A DNA stretch of 64,000 bases from JANSWY01 sp965228955 (GCA_965228955.1 OZ245848.1:1612001-1676000), one strand, 5' to 3'; counted from the first letter of the stretch, positions 29,123 to 38,168 are shown. Numbers and translations are program-made. Notes: generated by a model from the letters alone, not told the origin.

Positions 29123-29174
29123 CATTGGCAAGAATTGGAACACCTTTATGGAGTTCCATTCTGCCAGTGTTTTT
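29123..29174 (+). terminator. Probable intrinsic terminator
   Basis: A 17-bp stem with two single-base bulges (CATTGGCAAGAATTGGAAC against GTTCCATTCTGCCAGTG) is followed by five Ts. It would end a short plus-strand transcript that includes the small ORF at 28913. Confidence 0.6.
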
Positions 29175-29276
29175 AAAACGAAAAAAATTAACGCTTGCAA
29201 TTGGTGATATAAGAGAATCAGATTCTGATTCTTTTTTTATTTGCAGACAATTCAATTCTGAATTAGTTTTCCTTCA

Positions 29277-30326
29277 ATGTCTCTGAAGGTTCTGAAAATC
29301 TACAATACTTACACAGATCAAATAAGGCTACTACTTGAGAATAATCCGATTGGAACTCCTGGTGTTAGCATGGTATACCAACATAGGAGGGTAGAAGAGA
29401 AACTACAGCATATTGTTAAACCTTTCTACGTTAATCTGGAAAGAAATGGAAACCTAATCGGTACCTGTTGCTTTTGTGAGAGACCTGAGGATGGTCACAT
29501 CAATTATTACATAAGGTATTTTGCTTTTCAGCAGTCTAATCGTGTTAAACGAAATAAAGGAGTAAGCAAATTAAGGTCAGGATCAATCAGTACTGATGTT
29601 CAAAAGATATTAGAAAGTACTGAATTTCATAATCCCAAGAATAAGCCAACAGTCTTTTATGCGTACCTCGACCCCTCCAACGAACGATCTAAAGTGATAT
29701 GCGAAAGTTTCGGATTTCAACAAGTTCGAAAGTTCCAGTCTATATTGATAAGCCGGTTCTCACCTAAAAAAAGATTGGAAATAACCAAAGTGGCCGGTGA
29801 GGAGAAAAATGAAGTGCTAGGTGAGCTCATAGAGTTTTATCGGGACTATAACTTTTTTAATCTTGAAAACATCTTCTTTGAGGATAGCTATTATGTCTAC
29901 AAAGTAAATGGTGAAATTGTGGCGGGTATTCAGGCAACACATGAAAAGTGGTTCATTCATGAGCTTCCTGGACTAATTGGTAGTCTCATGCTAGGAGTTC
30001 TTTCAAAACTGCCGTACTTAAATAGATTAATCAAAAAGGATTTTTCGTTTCTGGCTTTGGAAGCCTTGTTCTTTAAGGAGAACCATGAAGACAAGATAGA
30101 ACCAATGATTGAGTCAATCATGCATCTAACAAAACATCATGTGGCTATGACAATTGCTGATCAGGAAAGTGATCTATTTAGATTTTATTCAAGCATTAAC
30201 AAAGGGTTTATTTCAAAAGTGAATCATCCCAAAACAAATAGTGTAATTGCGAAAATAAATGGGAAACTGAATTTGAATAACCAAAAAAACAGGCCTTCTT
30301 ATATCTCAACACTTGATTTGACTTAA
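29277..30326 (+). CDS. GNAT-fold acetyltransferase-like protein
   Basis: 349 residues, cytoplasmic. The region about 50-165 has the look of a GNAT domain: NGNLIGTCCFCERP, a basic patch and a final FYAYLDPSNERSKVICESFGFQQV, which matches the last helix and strand of acetyltransferases. The C-terminal half (about 185-320) seems to be a second, weaker GNAT-like unit (VYKVNGEIVAGIQATH). It is not part of an obvious operon. Substrate unknown, and the acetyl-CoA binding loop is not clear enough to be sure that it is active. Confidence 0.65.
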   Translation: MSLKVLKIYNTYTDQIRLLLENNPIGTPGVSMVYQHRRVEEKLQHIVKPFYVNLERNGNLIGTCCFCERPEDGHINYYIRYFAFQQSNRVKRNKGVSKLRSGSISTDVQKILESTEFHNPKNKPTVFYAYLDPSNERSKVICESFGFQQVRKFQSILISRFSPKKRLEITKVAGEEKNEVLGELIEFYRDYNFFNLENIFFEDSYYVYKVNGEIVAGIQATHEKWFIHELPGLIGSLMLGVLSKLPYLNRLIKKDFSFLALEALFFKENHEDKIEPMIESIMHLTKHHVAMTIADQESDLFRFYSSINKGFISKVNHPKTNSVIAKINGKLNLNNQKNRPSYISTLDLT

Positions 30327-30411
30327 TTATAGATAGTGGTTATACAAGAATAGAAACTATCGATTTGAATTATAATTTTTCCTTTATTTCTTTGCCGCAA
30401 ATAATACATCT

Positions 30412-30723
30412 ATGATTGAATTACAGGAAGATAACTTACAGCAAATTGTAGCTGAAAACGATAAAGTGATTGTTCAGTTTGGAGCAACATGGTGCGGAAA
30501 CTGCAGAATTGTGAAGCCAAAGTTTAAAAGATTAGCTGGTGAAAATTCTGATTTTCAATTCGTATATGCCGATGCAGAGAAATTTCCTGGAGTGAAAGAA
30601 TTGGCTGATGTGAATTACCTACCAACTTTCGCCGGTTTCAAGGGAGGAAAATTAATAGCTCAACAGTCTGGTAACAAAGAAGAAGTTATAAAACATATAT
30701 TAAATGAGGTTGCCAATAATTAA
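30412..30723 (+). CDS. Thioredoxin-family protein
   Basis: 103 residues, close to the standard thioredoxin length, with no signal peptide, so cytoplasmic. The active site WCGNC (Cys28 and Cys31) and the cis-Pro (YLPTF, near residue 71) are present; the intervening pair is Gly-Asn rather than the usual Gly-Pro, which would change the redox potential. It overlaps the next gene by 20 bp. I recall this pairing, often with a peroxiredoxin, in other Bacteroidota; no peroxiredoxin is seen here. Confidence 0.93.
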   Translation: MIELQEDNLQQIVAENDKVIVQFGATWCGNCRIVKPKFKRLAGENSDFQFVYADAEKFPGVKELADVNYLPTFAGFKGGKLIAQQSGNKEEVIKHILNEVANN

Positions 30724-30958
30724 GCATGTTGTTCAATTCATCGGTGAGAACGATGAAGACTGGGTTGTAGAAACAATAGAATTGTTGGAACACCTGGCTG
30801 AAGCCAAAGGCATCAAGGATGAAGAACTTGATGTAATTGGAGAGCTGCTTTCTAATTTATACGGTTCAATTGAGGTCGCTAAAGACATAAAAGGAGGAAA
30901 GCCTGAAAAGGAAGCTCTAAATGACTTCATGAAAAGAGTTACTGGGTCTATTAGTTAA
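30704..30958 (+). CDS. Conserved small protein downstream of thioredoxin (DUF6952-like)
   Basis: 84 residues, helical and acidic, with ENDEDWVVETIELLEHL, KDEELDVIGELLSNLYG and a C-terminal KEALNDFMKRV. From memory this matches a Bacteroidota-specific family, DUF6952, usually encoded next to a thioredoxin. No Cys residue and no catalytic motif are seen, so it may be a partner rather than an enzyme. Its start lies inside the thioredoxin gene (20-bp overlap), so the two are translated together. Confidence 0.8.
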   Translation: MRLPIIKHVVQFIGENDEDWVVETIELLEHLAEAKGIKDEELDVIGELLSNLYGSIEVAKDIKGGKPEKEALNDFMKRVTGSIS

Positions 30959-31037
30959 TATTTGAATTGTTCAATTAAGTATTTGAATAATTATAAAAAA
31001 TAGATTTAACGATTATTTTGAAGGTTTTATCTAAGAT

Positions 31038-31127
31038 GAAGTCCCTGTAGTCGAACATATCTGATTTTGTGATTTTTTTTCAGCAATTTCAGGATATCAC
31101 TAAACGAAACTACTACTATGGGACTTC
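31038..31127. repeat. Long-range inverted repeat in intergenic region
   Basis: GAAGTCCC at 31038-31045 and GGGACTTC at 31120-31127 are perfect inverted copies, and the pairing can be extended inward by TAGT/ACTA with a small bulge. The 74-nt interior is AT-rich. It could be the closing stem of a small RNA. A 25-codon ORF (31118-31195) starts in the right arm but has no other support. Confidence 0.35.
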
Positions 31128-31215
31128 AAATTCTGATCCACGAATTTTATTGTTATTTATTAGAAGAGGTTATTATTCCCTTAGCAAGGTACTAATCAAA
31201 CATTTAGAGCAGCTA

Positions 31216-31239
31216 TTGGGTTTTACAGCTAAAACCTAA
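31216..31239 (+). promoter_or_regulatory. Hairpin just upstream of the SDR start codon
   Basis: TTGGGTTTT and AAAACCTAA pair over 9 bp (one wobble) around a 6-nt loop, ending 2 bp before the ATG at 31242. Folding in the mRNA would cover the ribosome-binding region, so it may control translation of the four-gene cluster. Confidence 0.4.
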
Positions 31240-31241
31240 TA

Positions 31242-31940
31242 ATGCCAAGAAGATTTTTAGTTGTAGGAGGAAGTTCGGGAATCGGGCTTGAAACTACAAA
31301 GAAGCTTACCTCTGAAGGACATGAGGTAATCAATATGTCAAGAACCTCCCCAAGTTTATCTTCAGAATTACTTTCACATCATTCGGTTGATGTTTTAGGT
31401 GAAGAAAATCTACCCGACCTTGATACCTCATTAGATGGACTTGTTTATTGCCCAGGTTCAATTAACCTGAAACCATTTAGAAGCCTAAAAGCTTCTGATT
31501 TTCAAAAAGACTTTGAAATTAATGTTTTGGGTGCAATCAAAGTAATCCAGAAATATTTGAAGGCTTTAAAGGAAGCTCAAAACTCATCAATTGTTTTATT
31601 TAGTACAGTCGCTGTTGGTACCGGGATGTCATTTCACAGCTCAGTATCTGCTGCTAAAGGAGCGATTGAAGGTTTAACAAGATCACTTGCTGCAGAATTA
31701 GCGCCATCGATAAGAGTGAACTGTGTGGCCCCTTCAATTGTTGACACTCCCTTAGCCTCAAGGTTCCTATCCAGTGAAGAGAAGATTGAAGCATCAGCAA
31801 AAAGACACCCACTGAATAGAGTGGGGAATGTCAAAGATGTCTCAGAAGGAGTAAAGTATTTACTTAGTGATTCATCCGGTTGGGTGACCGGACAAATACT
31901 TCCAGTAGATGGGGGGGTATCATCAATAAGAAATCTATAA
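31242..31940 (+). CDS. Atypical short-chain dehydrogenase/reductase
   Basis: 232 residues, a classical SDR in length. The cofactor motif GGSSGIG is present at residues 9-15, and the NAG-like position reads VYCPGS. The catalytic Ser is seen in LFSTVAVG, and the active-site Lys in SAAKGAIEGLTRS, but the Tyr expected four residues before Lys is Val. The C-terminal TGQILPVDGG is typical. Without the Tyr, standard hydride transfer chemistry is doubtful. I recall other Cytophagales members with the same change, so it may be a family trait and not damage. It is the first gene of a four-gene cluster with an SDR-DUF2867 protein, a photolyase and an oxidase subunit III-like protein; the next gene begins at the base after its stop. 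Confidence 0.88.
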   Translation: MPRRFLVVGGSSGIGLETTKKLTSEGHEVINMSRTSPSLSSELLSHHSVDVLGEENLPDLDTSLDGLVYCPGSINLKPFRSLKASDFQKDFEINVLGAIKVIQKYLKALKEAQNSSIVLFSTVAVGTGMSFHSSVSAAKGAIEGLTRSLAAELAPSIRVNCVAPSIVDTPLASRFLSSEEKIEASAKRHPLNRVGNVKDVSEGVKYLLSDSSGWVTGQILPVDGGVSSIRNL

Positions 31941-33392
31941 ATGAAAGTTCTACTCACAGGATCGACAGGTTATATCGGAAGAAGATTGTTACCGCTTTTG
32001 GTTGCAAAAGGCTACCATGTCGTATGTCCTGTGAGAGATAATAGAAGATTTGACTTTGAAGATTTTAATGAGGATTTTCTAGAGCACGTTACAGTTGTAG
32101 AATGCGATTTCAATGATCTGGACTCATTATCTCAATTACCAAAAGATATTGATGTAGCCTATTATCTAATTCATGCCTTAGCATCTAAGGACCAGGATTT
32201 TAAATCGCTTGAACAAACATCAGCTTCTAATTTTGCTTCTTACGTTAAGACAACAAATGCTAATCAAATTATATATCTGGGAGGAATTGCCAATGATCAG
32301 CAATTATCTCAGCATTTAGATTCAAGAAAAGGAGTAGAATTAATTTTATCCGAATCAAATGTGCCACTCACTGTATTGAGGGCTGGTATTATAATTGGAT
32401 CTGGTAGTGCTTCTTTTGAGATAATCCGAGATTTAGTAGAAAAGTTACCTTTTATGGTAGCACCGAAATGGATCAAAACCAAATGTCAACCGATTGGTAT
32501 TGCCAATGTGTTAGACTATTTGGTAGGGGTAATCAATGAAGAGAACTGCTATAACAGAGTTTTTGACATTGCGGGTCCAGATATCCTTACTTACAAGGAA
32601 ATGATGCTTGGTTATGCTAAAGTCCGTAAGCTTTGGAGGAGAATAATGATTGTCCCGGTGTTAACCCCAAGACTATCTTCCCTGTGGTTATATTTTGTTA
32701 CTTCGACCTCTTATTTCCTGGCAAGAAATCTGGTAGATAGCATGAAAAATGAAGTAGTAGCACAAGATTCAGATATTGATGAAATACTTCGATTGACTGA
32801 TAAGTTATCTTATCAAGAAGCCTTGGAAAGAGCTTTCACAAAGATTAAACAAAAACAAGTCGAAAGTTCGTGGAAAGATTCCTTTTATAGCCATGAATTT
32901 AATAAACTATTTATCCATCAAATGGAAGCTCCTTCATTTGGCTGCTTACTGGATCATCAGGAAATTGAATTTAATCATGACCCAGAATTAGTAGCCAGGA
33001 ATATTTGGAAAATAGGAGGAGAGAATGGTTGGTACTATGGTAACTTTTTGTGGCAGCTTCGAGGATTTTTAGATAAGCTAGTTGGAGGTGTTGGTTTGAG
33101 AAGAGGAAGAAGAGACCAGTTTGATATTAAGAATGGAGATGCACTCGATTTTTGGAGAGTCTTGTATGTGAACAAAGAAGAACAGCGGCTACTCCTTTTT
33201 GCTGAAATGAAACTTCCTGGTGAGGCCTGGCTGGAGTTTAAGATTAAGAAGTGCGGAGACCATCACAAATTATTACAGACTGCCACATTCAGGCCTCTTG
33301 GTTTGATGGGAAGGTTATATTGGTATCTTGTAATCCCATTCCACTTATTCATCTTTAAAAATATGGCTAAGCGAATAGCATACAATATCTAG
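31941..33392 (+). CDS. NAD(P)-binding SDR with C-terminal DUF2867
   Basis: 483 residues. The N-terminal part is an atypical/extended SDR (GSTGYIGRRLLP motif at 7-18, IYLGGIAN, VLRAGIIIGSGS), the NmrA/YbjT-like type that binds NAD(P) but often lacks full catalytic residues. From about residue 330 comes DUF2867 (GGENGWYYGNFLWQLRGFLDKLVGG, then a strand-rich end, FRPLGLMGRLYW). This fusion is often found next to photolyase genes in marine bacteria. It follows the SDR directly and is 49 bp before the photolyase ATG. The reaction is unknown. Confidence 0.9.
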   Translation: MKVLLTGSTGYIGRRLLPLLVAKGYHVVCPVRDNRRFDFEDFNEDFLEHVTVVECDFNDLDSLSQLPKDIDVAYYLIHALASKDQDFKSLEQTSASNFASYVKTTNANQIIYLGGIANDQQLSQHLDSRKGVELILSESNVPLTVLRAGIIIGSGSASFEIIRDLVEKLPFMVAPKWIKTKCQPIGIANVLDYLVGVINEENCYNRVFDIAGPDILTYKEMMLGYAKVRKLWRRIMIVPVLTPRLSSLWLYFVTSTSYFLARNLVDSMKNEVVAQDSDIDEILRLTDKLSYQEALERAFTKIKQKQVESSWKDSFYSHEFNKLFIHQMEAPSFGCLLDHQEIEFNHDPELVARNIWKIGGENGWYYGNFLWQLRGFLDKLVGGVGLRRGRRDQFDIKNGDALDFWRVLYVNKEEQRLLLFAEMKLPGEAWLEFKIKKCGDHHKLLQTATFRPLGLMGRLYWYLVIPFHLFIFKNMAKRIAYNI

Positions 33393-33441
33393 CAAACAAA
33401 GATCTGTCTTGCTCAGTTATGTCCCTAGAACAAAAAAACAA

Positions 33442-34755
33442 ATGGAGCAAGGAAAGCCTGAGGTAAGTATTTTTTGGTTTAGAAGAGACCTACGAATAGA
33501 GGATAATCACGGTTTATATCAAGCATTAAATGGAGATTATCCGGTTCTGCCAGTCTTTATATTCGATACCGAGATTCTATCAAAACTAGAAGATAAGTCT
33601 GATGCAAGAGTTTCTTTTATTCATCAACAACTAATAATGATCAATCAATCCTTGATTGATCGTAATAGCTCATTATTAGTCAAATCAGGAAAACCCATTG
33701 AGATTTGGAACGAGCTAATACAGGAGTATGACATAAAGGCGGTTTATGCCAATAGAGATTACGAACCGTACGCCACTCAACGAGATAAGGAAGTTTATGA
33801 GTTTTTGAAAACTGAAGGTATAAAGTTTTCAGGCTACAAAGACCAATTAATTTTTGAGAAGGATCAGGTAGTTAAAAGTGATGGCAAACCATATACTGTA
33901 TTTACTCCTTATAGCAAGATCTGGAAAAAGCAACTTCAGGAAGATATGATTAAGCCATTTCCTTCTGAAAGTATAGAAAACTGGCAGCAAACAGAGCCTC
34001 AGGAAATATTATCTCTTAAAGATATAGGGTTTGAGCAATCAGGTATTTCATTTCCATCCGAGGAGATAAAAGATGAAATAATTTCAGACTATCACAAAAC
34101 CCGTGACATCCCTTCCATTCATGGCACAAGCCGACTGAGTGTGCACTTAAGATTTGGTACAATTAGTATTCGAAAACTTGTGGCGCATGCCATCAAGCAA
34201 AATGAAAAGTTTTTAAACGAGTTAATCTGGAGAGAATTCTACAGCGCTATACTTTGGCATTTCCCAAGAATAGTCAACGAAAACTTCAAGCAACCTTATG
34301 ACTTGGTTGAGTGGAGAAATAACGAAGAAGAATTCGAAAAATGGAAAAATGGAATGACTGGATACCCAATTGTTGACGCAGGAATGAGGGAATTGAATGC
34401 TACCGGACATATGCACAATAGGGTTAGAATGATTGTCGCTTGTTTTATGACTAAGCACTTGCTTATTGACTGGAGATGGGGAGAGGCCTATTTCGCTTCC
34501 AAGCTGCTGGATTTTGAATTGGCTTCCAACAATGGAGGCTGGCAGTGGGCTGCCGGTACAGGTGTTGATGCTGCTCCATATTTCAGGGTATTTAACCCAT
34601 ACACCCAGGCAGAAAAATTTGATCCAAATTCAAATTATATAAAACAATGGGTGCCGGAATTAGGTACAAGTAAGTACCCTAAGCCAATTGTTGAACACAA
34701 GTTTGCACGACAAAGGGCGTTAGATACATATAAGAAAGCACTTGCTGGGGACTAA
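33442..34755 (+). CDS. phrB: Deoxyribodipyrimidine photolyase
   Basis: 437 residues from ATG 33442 (an in-frame TTG at 33409 is less likely). The N-terminal alpha/beta domain begins SIFWFRRDLRIEDN and would hold the antenna cofactor. The C-terminal domain has the FAD-binding motifs TSRLSVHLRFG, NELIWREFY, TGYPIVDAGMREL, HMHNRVRMIVACF, DWRWGEAYF and the NNGGWQWAAGTG stretch. These match class I CPD photolyases, which repair UV-made pyrimidine dimers with blue light. The conserved Trp residues near the end support electron transfer to FAD. A cryptochrome role cannot be excluded from sequence alone. The next gene starts 40 bp after its stop. Confidence 0.95.
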   Translation: MEQGKPEVSIFWFRRDLRIEDNHGLYQALNGDYPVLPVFIFDTEILSKLEDKSDARVSFIHQQLIMINQSLIDRNSSLLVKSGKPIEIWNELIQEYDIKAVYANRDYEPYATQRDKEVYEFLKTEGIKFSGYKDQLIFEKDQVVKSDGKPYTVFTPYSKIWKKQLQEDMIKPFPSESIENWQQTEPQEILSLKDIGFEQSGISFPSEEIKDEIISDYHKTRDIPSIHGTSRLSVHLRFGTISIRKLVAHAIKQNEKFLNELIWREFYSAILWHFPRIVNENFKQPYDLVEWRNNEEEFEKWKNGMTGYPIVDAGMRELNATGHMHNRVRMIVACFMTKHLLIDWRWGEAYFASKLLDFELASNNGGWQWAAGTGVDAAPYFRVFNPYTQAEKFDPNSNYIKQWVPELGTSKYPKPIVEHKFARQRALDTYKKALAGD

Positions 34756-34795
34756 TCCAGGGGATGACTTTTTGAATCAACTAAATCAGCTAATT

Positions 34796-35338
34796 ATGCA
34801 CGTTAAGAAAATTGTAGAATCCAGACTTACCGAAAAACAAAGAAAGCACGAAGCGATGCGAATGAGCATCATCCTGTTTCTTGGTGCCTCCACTGTAATA
34901 TTTCTGGTCTTCCTGTTAATTGCTTCTATTCAGGGACTCCCAGATGTTACCTGGCCAAATTATTTAAAGGTCAGTACGATTAGCATTCTGCTTTCAAGTA
35001 TTTTCCTGGTCTTAGTAAACAATGATCTGAAAAATGACCACTTCGAACGTGCACAAGGTCTGATGATTTTGGTGATTTTAAACGGAGCGTTGTTTGGTGT
35101 TAGTCAGGTCACTACATTAGGAAGCTTAATATATGGTGATGTTCCTCGCAATATCTTGATCCCAATTCTTTCTGTTCATTTCCTACACATCGTTATCGGT
35201 CTTGCTTTATTGGTAGTTCAGTTAATCAAAATGCGGCAATTTGAAATTCACTCTAGAAGAATAAGTTTCGCAAATAATGTGAGCCTTTTCTGGCACTTTT
35301 TGGGAATTTTATGGGTAGGACTGATAATTGCATTATAA
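34796..35338 (+). CDS. Orphan heme-copper oxidase subunit III-like membrane protein
   Basis: 180 residues with about five membrane helices. The last part (HFLHIVIGLALLVVQL then SLFWHFLGILWVGL) matches cytochrome c oxidase subunit III, with the helix-six HxLH and the C-terminal WHFLD-like motif. No subunits I or II are nearby, so it is an orphan. ATG 34796 was chosen; an in-frame TTG at 34742 lies inside the photolyase gene. It may help assemble an oxidase encoded elsewhere or have a separate role in this light-linked cluster. Confidence 0.8.
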   Translation: MHVKKIVESRLTEKQRKHEAMRMSIILFLGASTVIFLVFLLIASIQGLPDVTWPNYLKVSTISILLSSIFLVLVNNDLKNDHFERAQGLMILVILNGALFGVSQVTTLGSLIYGDVPRNILIPILSVHFLHIVIGLALLVVQLIKMRQFEIHSRRISFANNVSLFWHFLGILWVGLIIAL

Positions 35339-35421
35339 TTGTATTTTGAACACTTATTTCCCGTTCAGCAAAAATAATTCCTGCTTAATGTTAATTAATG
35401 CTGATTGATTTGGATTATTGT

Positions 35422-35429
35422 TAGATTTG
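35422..35429 (+). promoter_or_regulatory. Candidate -7 element for the TPR kinase gene
   Basis: TAgaTTTG fits the Bacteroidota -7 consensus and lies 85 bp before the ATG. No TTTG at the right -33 distance is obvious, so confidence is modest. Confidence 0.4.
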
Positions 35430-35513
35430 AAGGTTATTTTAGTTGGAAAAGGACTTAACCGAACACACACCAATTCTAAAATGGTAGCGGTGAACCAATT
35501 TTTGGGGACTTAA

Positions 35514-37262
35514 ATGGAGCTAGAGATCGTCAAAAGTAGTATTACTGACTTACTTAGTAAGGCATACACAAACAGAATAAATGATTTGAAGGGAAGCGTT
35601 ATGCTTGCTGAAAAGGCATACGCAATGAGTATTGAGTTGGGCGACAAAAATCTGATTGCTGATTGTCTTAGCAAATTATCCCTTTTTTATATGATCATGG
35701 GCGAGAATGAAGATGCCTTCAAACTCGCAGAAGATTCACTTCGAACCTATCAGGAACTTGGCAATGAGCAGGGAATGGCAGACGCTATGTATAGCATGGC
35801 CGGTATCTACTATAAGACCGATAACTTCAATCTTGGTCTGATTTACCTTCTGGAGTGCCTTACGATATACAAGAAATTTAATGATTACTATAATATGGCC
35901 CGTGTACAAAAGTCCATGGGTACCATTTATGAGTATTTCGGTGATGATGTCAGCGCAATTATTTCTTATGAGAATAGTATTAAAGCTGGGAAAAAAATAG
36001 GCGATGAAAACATAGTTTCTAATGCCTACAATCCTCTTTCCGGAATCTATCTGAATCAGGGCAATGTGGAAAAAGCCATGAAGATGATTGAGGATTCCAT
36101 CCAAATGAAACGGGATAATAACGACATTCGTGGACTGGCATTTGCATTGTACGGAAGAGGAAAAATCTACGCTAAAACCGGTAGACATAAGTTGGCAGAG
36201 ACAGATTACAAAAAATCAATCGAAATCCACGACGAAATGAGTGAGCGATTGGGTTGTGGTATGTCCTTAAGAAAATTGGGTCAATTGTATCTCCAAATGG
36301 AGGAATATGAAATGGCTCAGGAAACAATTACAAAAGCCTTAGAAGTAAGTACCAAGTATAACATTGCGCTCATAAAATTCAATTGCTATTACCACCAATA
36401 TGAGCTTTCCAAGAAGAAAGGGAAAATACAAGAGTCTCTTGAATGTCTGGAAAGATATGTAGAGGAAAAAGAGTCGGTGATTAATTCCAGGACGATGAAA
36501 GTAATTGAAAGCTATAAGGCAGTTACTAAAATTGAGTCCCTGGAAAAAGAAGCAGAACTTCAAAAGGAAAAGGCAGAGATTATTGAAAAGAAAAACCTTG
36601 AACTTGATTCATTTTTCTACAGAGTATCCCATGACCTTAAAGGCCCAATCACGAGTTTACTTGGATTGGACTTTGCTGCACGTGAAGAAGTGAAGGACAA
36701 GACAGCTATTGGCTATTTTGATATATTCCACTCGCAGGTTCGTAGAATAAACAATATTCTGGATGAGCTGATTAAAATCACCAGAATGAACCATCAATCT
36801 GATGTAAAACAAAACATTGATTTTGATAAGATGATTAAGGATTGTATTTCTTCTTATCAATATTTAGGGAATTTTGGTCATGTTAAATTTAGTACTGAGA
36901 TCTCGGATGCCATTATTTACGAAGCTGAATGGGCGTTTGTAAACACCATTATTCAAAACCTCATAGAGAACAGTATTAAATACGCAAATATTGATCAGGA
37001 AGAACCATCAACCATTATAAAGGTTGAATCTTCAGATACTCATATACATATTTCAATTCATGATAATGGAATTGGCATGGATAGCGAGACTAAGGATCGA
37101 ATATTTGAAATGTTTTACCAGGCCAATAGTCTTGCTGAAGGTACTGGATTAGGAATGTACATCCTTAGTAGGGCTGTCGAAAAGCTTAATGGTAAAATGG
37201 ACGTGGAAAGTGAACCTGGAGTAGGCTCGAAGTTTTTTGTATCCCTTCCCAAGCATTATTGA
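35514..37262 (+). CDS. Cytoplasmic TPR-repeat histidine kinase
   Basis: 582 residues with no membrane segment. Residues about 15-325 form seven or eight tetratricopeptide repeats (for example ADAMYSMAGIYYKTDNF). A charged coiled coil (about 330-365) leads to HisKA with His373 (YRVSHDLKGPITSLLG) and a HATPase domain with N box (NLIENSIKYA), G1 DNGIGM and G2 GTGLGMYIL. There is no receiver or output domain. TPR-fused kinases of this kind usually sense through protein binding. No response regulator is encoded beside it. Confidence 0.94.
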   Translation: MELEIVKSSITDLLSKAYTNRINDLKGSVMLAEKAYAMSIELGDKNLIADCLSKLSLFYMIMGENEDAFKLAEDSLRTYQELGNEQGMADAMYSMAGIYYKTDNFNLGLIYLLECLTIYKKFNDYYNMARVQKSMGTIYEYFGDDVSAIISYENSIKAGKKIGDENIVSNAYNPLSGIYLNQGNVEKAMKMIEDSIQMKRDNNDIRGLAFALYGRGKIYAKTGRHKLAETDYKKSIEIHDEMSERLGCGMSLRKLGQLYLQMEEYEMAQETITKALEVSTKYNIALIKFNCYYHQYELSKKKGKIQESLECLERYVEEKESVINSRTMKVIESYKAVTKIESLEKEAELQKEKAEIIEKKNLELDSFFYRVSHDLKGPITSLLGLDFAAREEVKDKTAIGYFDIFHSQVRRINNILDELIKITRMNHQSDVKQNIDFDKMIKDCISSYQYLGNFGHVKFSTEISDAIIYEAEWAFVNTIIQNLIENSIKYANIDQEEPSTIIKVESSDTHIHISIHDNGIGMDSETKDRIFEMFYQANSLAEGTGLGMYILSRAVEKLNGKMDVESEPGVGSKFFVSLPKHY

Positions 37263-37414
37263 TACTTATCGTCAATAACCAGCAGATAATCGAAAATTTT
37301 AGTAATTCATGCCCTCAGACGCAGCATTAGATTAATAATTCAATTATTAATATTAAAATTATTATAAATTAGTACCACACGGGTTAACCGTAATCAACTT
37401 AAACCAATTATTCT

Positions 37415-38032
37415 ATGAAGGGTGTATTCTACTTTCTTTTTCTCGCGGCTGTATTTCTCGGAATATTCATTACATCCACAATTTTTCATAAAAATGAGGA
37501 TCTGGTGACTTCAGAAGCAGCTTTGAAACCTGATTTGTTATTGAGTAACTCAAAATACTACGTTCAGGAACATGCTTATGACAGAAGTTTGCACCATCTG
37601 GATCTTGCTATTCAGGCCATGAGAAAAATTGAAGAGCAGCTTGATGATGAAGGAGTTTCTATTCTTGAAGGCTCCATAGATAAGTTGATGGTCATCCACA
37701 AGGAAATTGAAGACGACTCGCTTAGTTTGTCAGATATGGATTATGCTTTTTCCAGGGCGTTAGACGCATTAACTTTTGCAGAATTGAAAGTTTCTGAATT
37801 ATTACTTGAGACAGATCATGATGAACAAGCAATTGTAGCGTTGAAATACGGAATGCTACACCTTAAAAATGCACTTAGGTTTTCAAGCGGTCACAAAAAA
37901 GATTACGAGATTCATATCTATGATGAAATAGATTCGCTTCTCGCCAGCAAATCACTCACTCATGATGAGATTAAAGTAAGGTTGGAGCATCTTATATCTG
38001 AGTTGGATGAATTAATAAAAGAGGAGGACTAA
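37415..38032 (+). CDS. Membrane-anchored helical protein of unknown function
   Basis: 205 residues: one N-terminal membrane helix (about 2-23) and a long, acidic, all-helical domain (about 40-203) rich in His and Leu heptad-like patterns (HHLDLAIQAMRKIEEQL, LEHLISELDELIKEED). Whether the domain faces the periplasm or is held in another way is unclear. I recognise no family. It stands 152 bp after the kinase gene and 206 bp before the T9SS operon, so it may be a separate unit. Confidence 0.7.
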   Translation: MKGVFYFLFLAAVFLGIFITSTIFHKNEDLVTSEAALKPDLLLSNSKYYVQEHAYDRSLHHLDLAIQAMRKIEEQLDDEGVSILEGSIDKLMVIHKEIEDDSLSLSDMDYAFSRALDALTFAELKVSELLLETDHDEQAIVALKYGMLHLKNALRFSSGHKKDYEIHIYDEIDSLLASKSLTHDEIKVRLEHLISELDELIKEED

Positions 38033-38084
38033 TCCTTCTTTGAACAAAATGCACTTCTAATTGTAATTTTTTATTATTTAATTG

Positions 38085-38092
38085 TATTTTTG
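38085..38092 (+). promoter_or_regulatory. Candidate -7 element of the T9SS type B operon
   Basis: TAttTTTG fits the Bacteroidota -7 consensus. It would give an approximately 140-nt leader before ATG 38239, containing the palindrome at 38169. Confidence 0.4.
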
Positions 38093-38168
38093 CTAAGCTG
38101 GTTTAATCAGCAAACCGGTCCACTGTTACGAATTCAATCAAAAGCGCGTATTAATTAACACCAGAGAT

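Noticed and set aside
28941..29255. Minus-strand 104-codon ORF
   Set aside because: It runs across two hairpins and the terminator-like stem, has no family resemblance or signal, and its composition looks non-coding.
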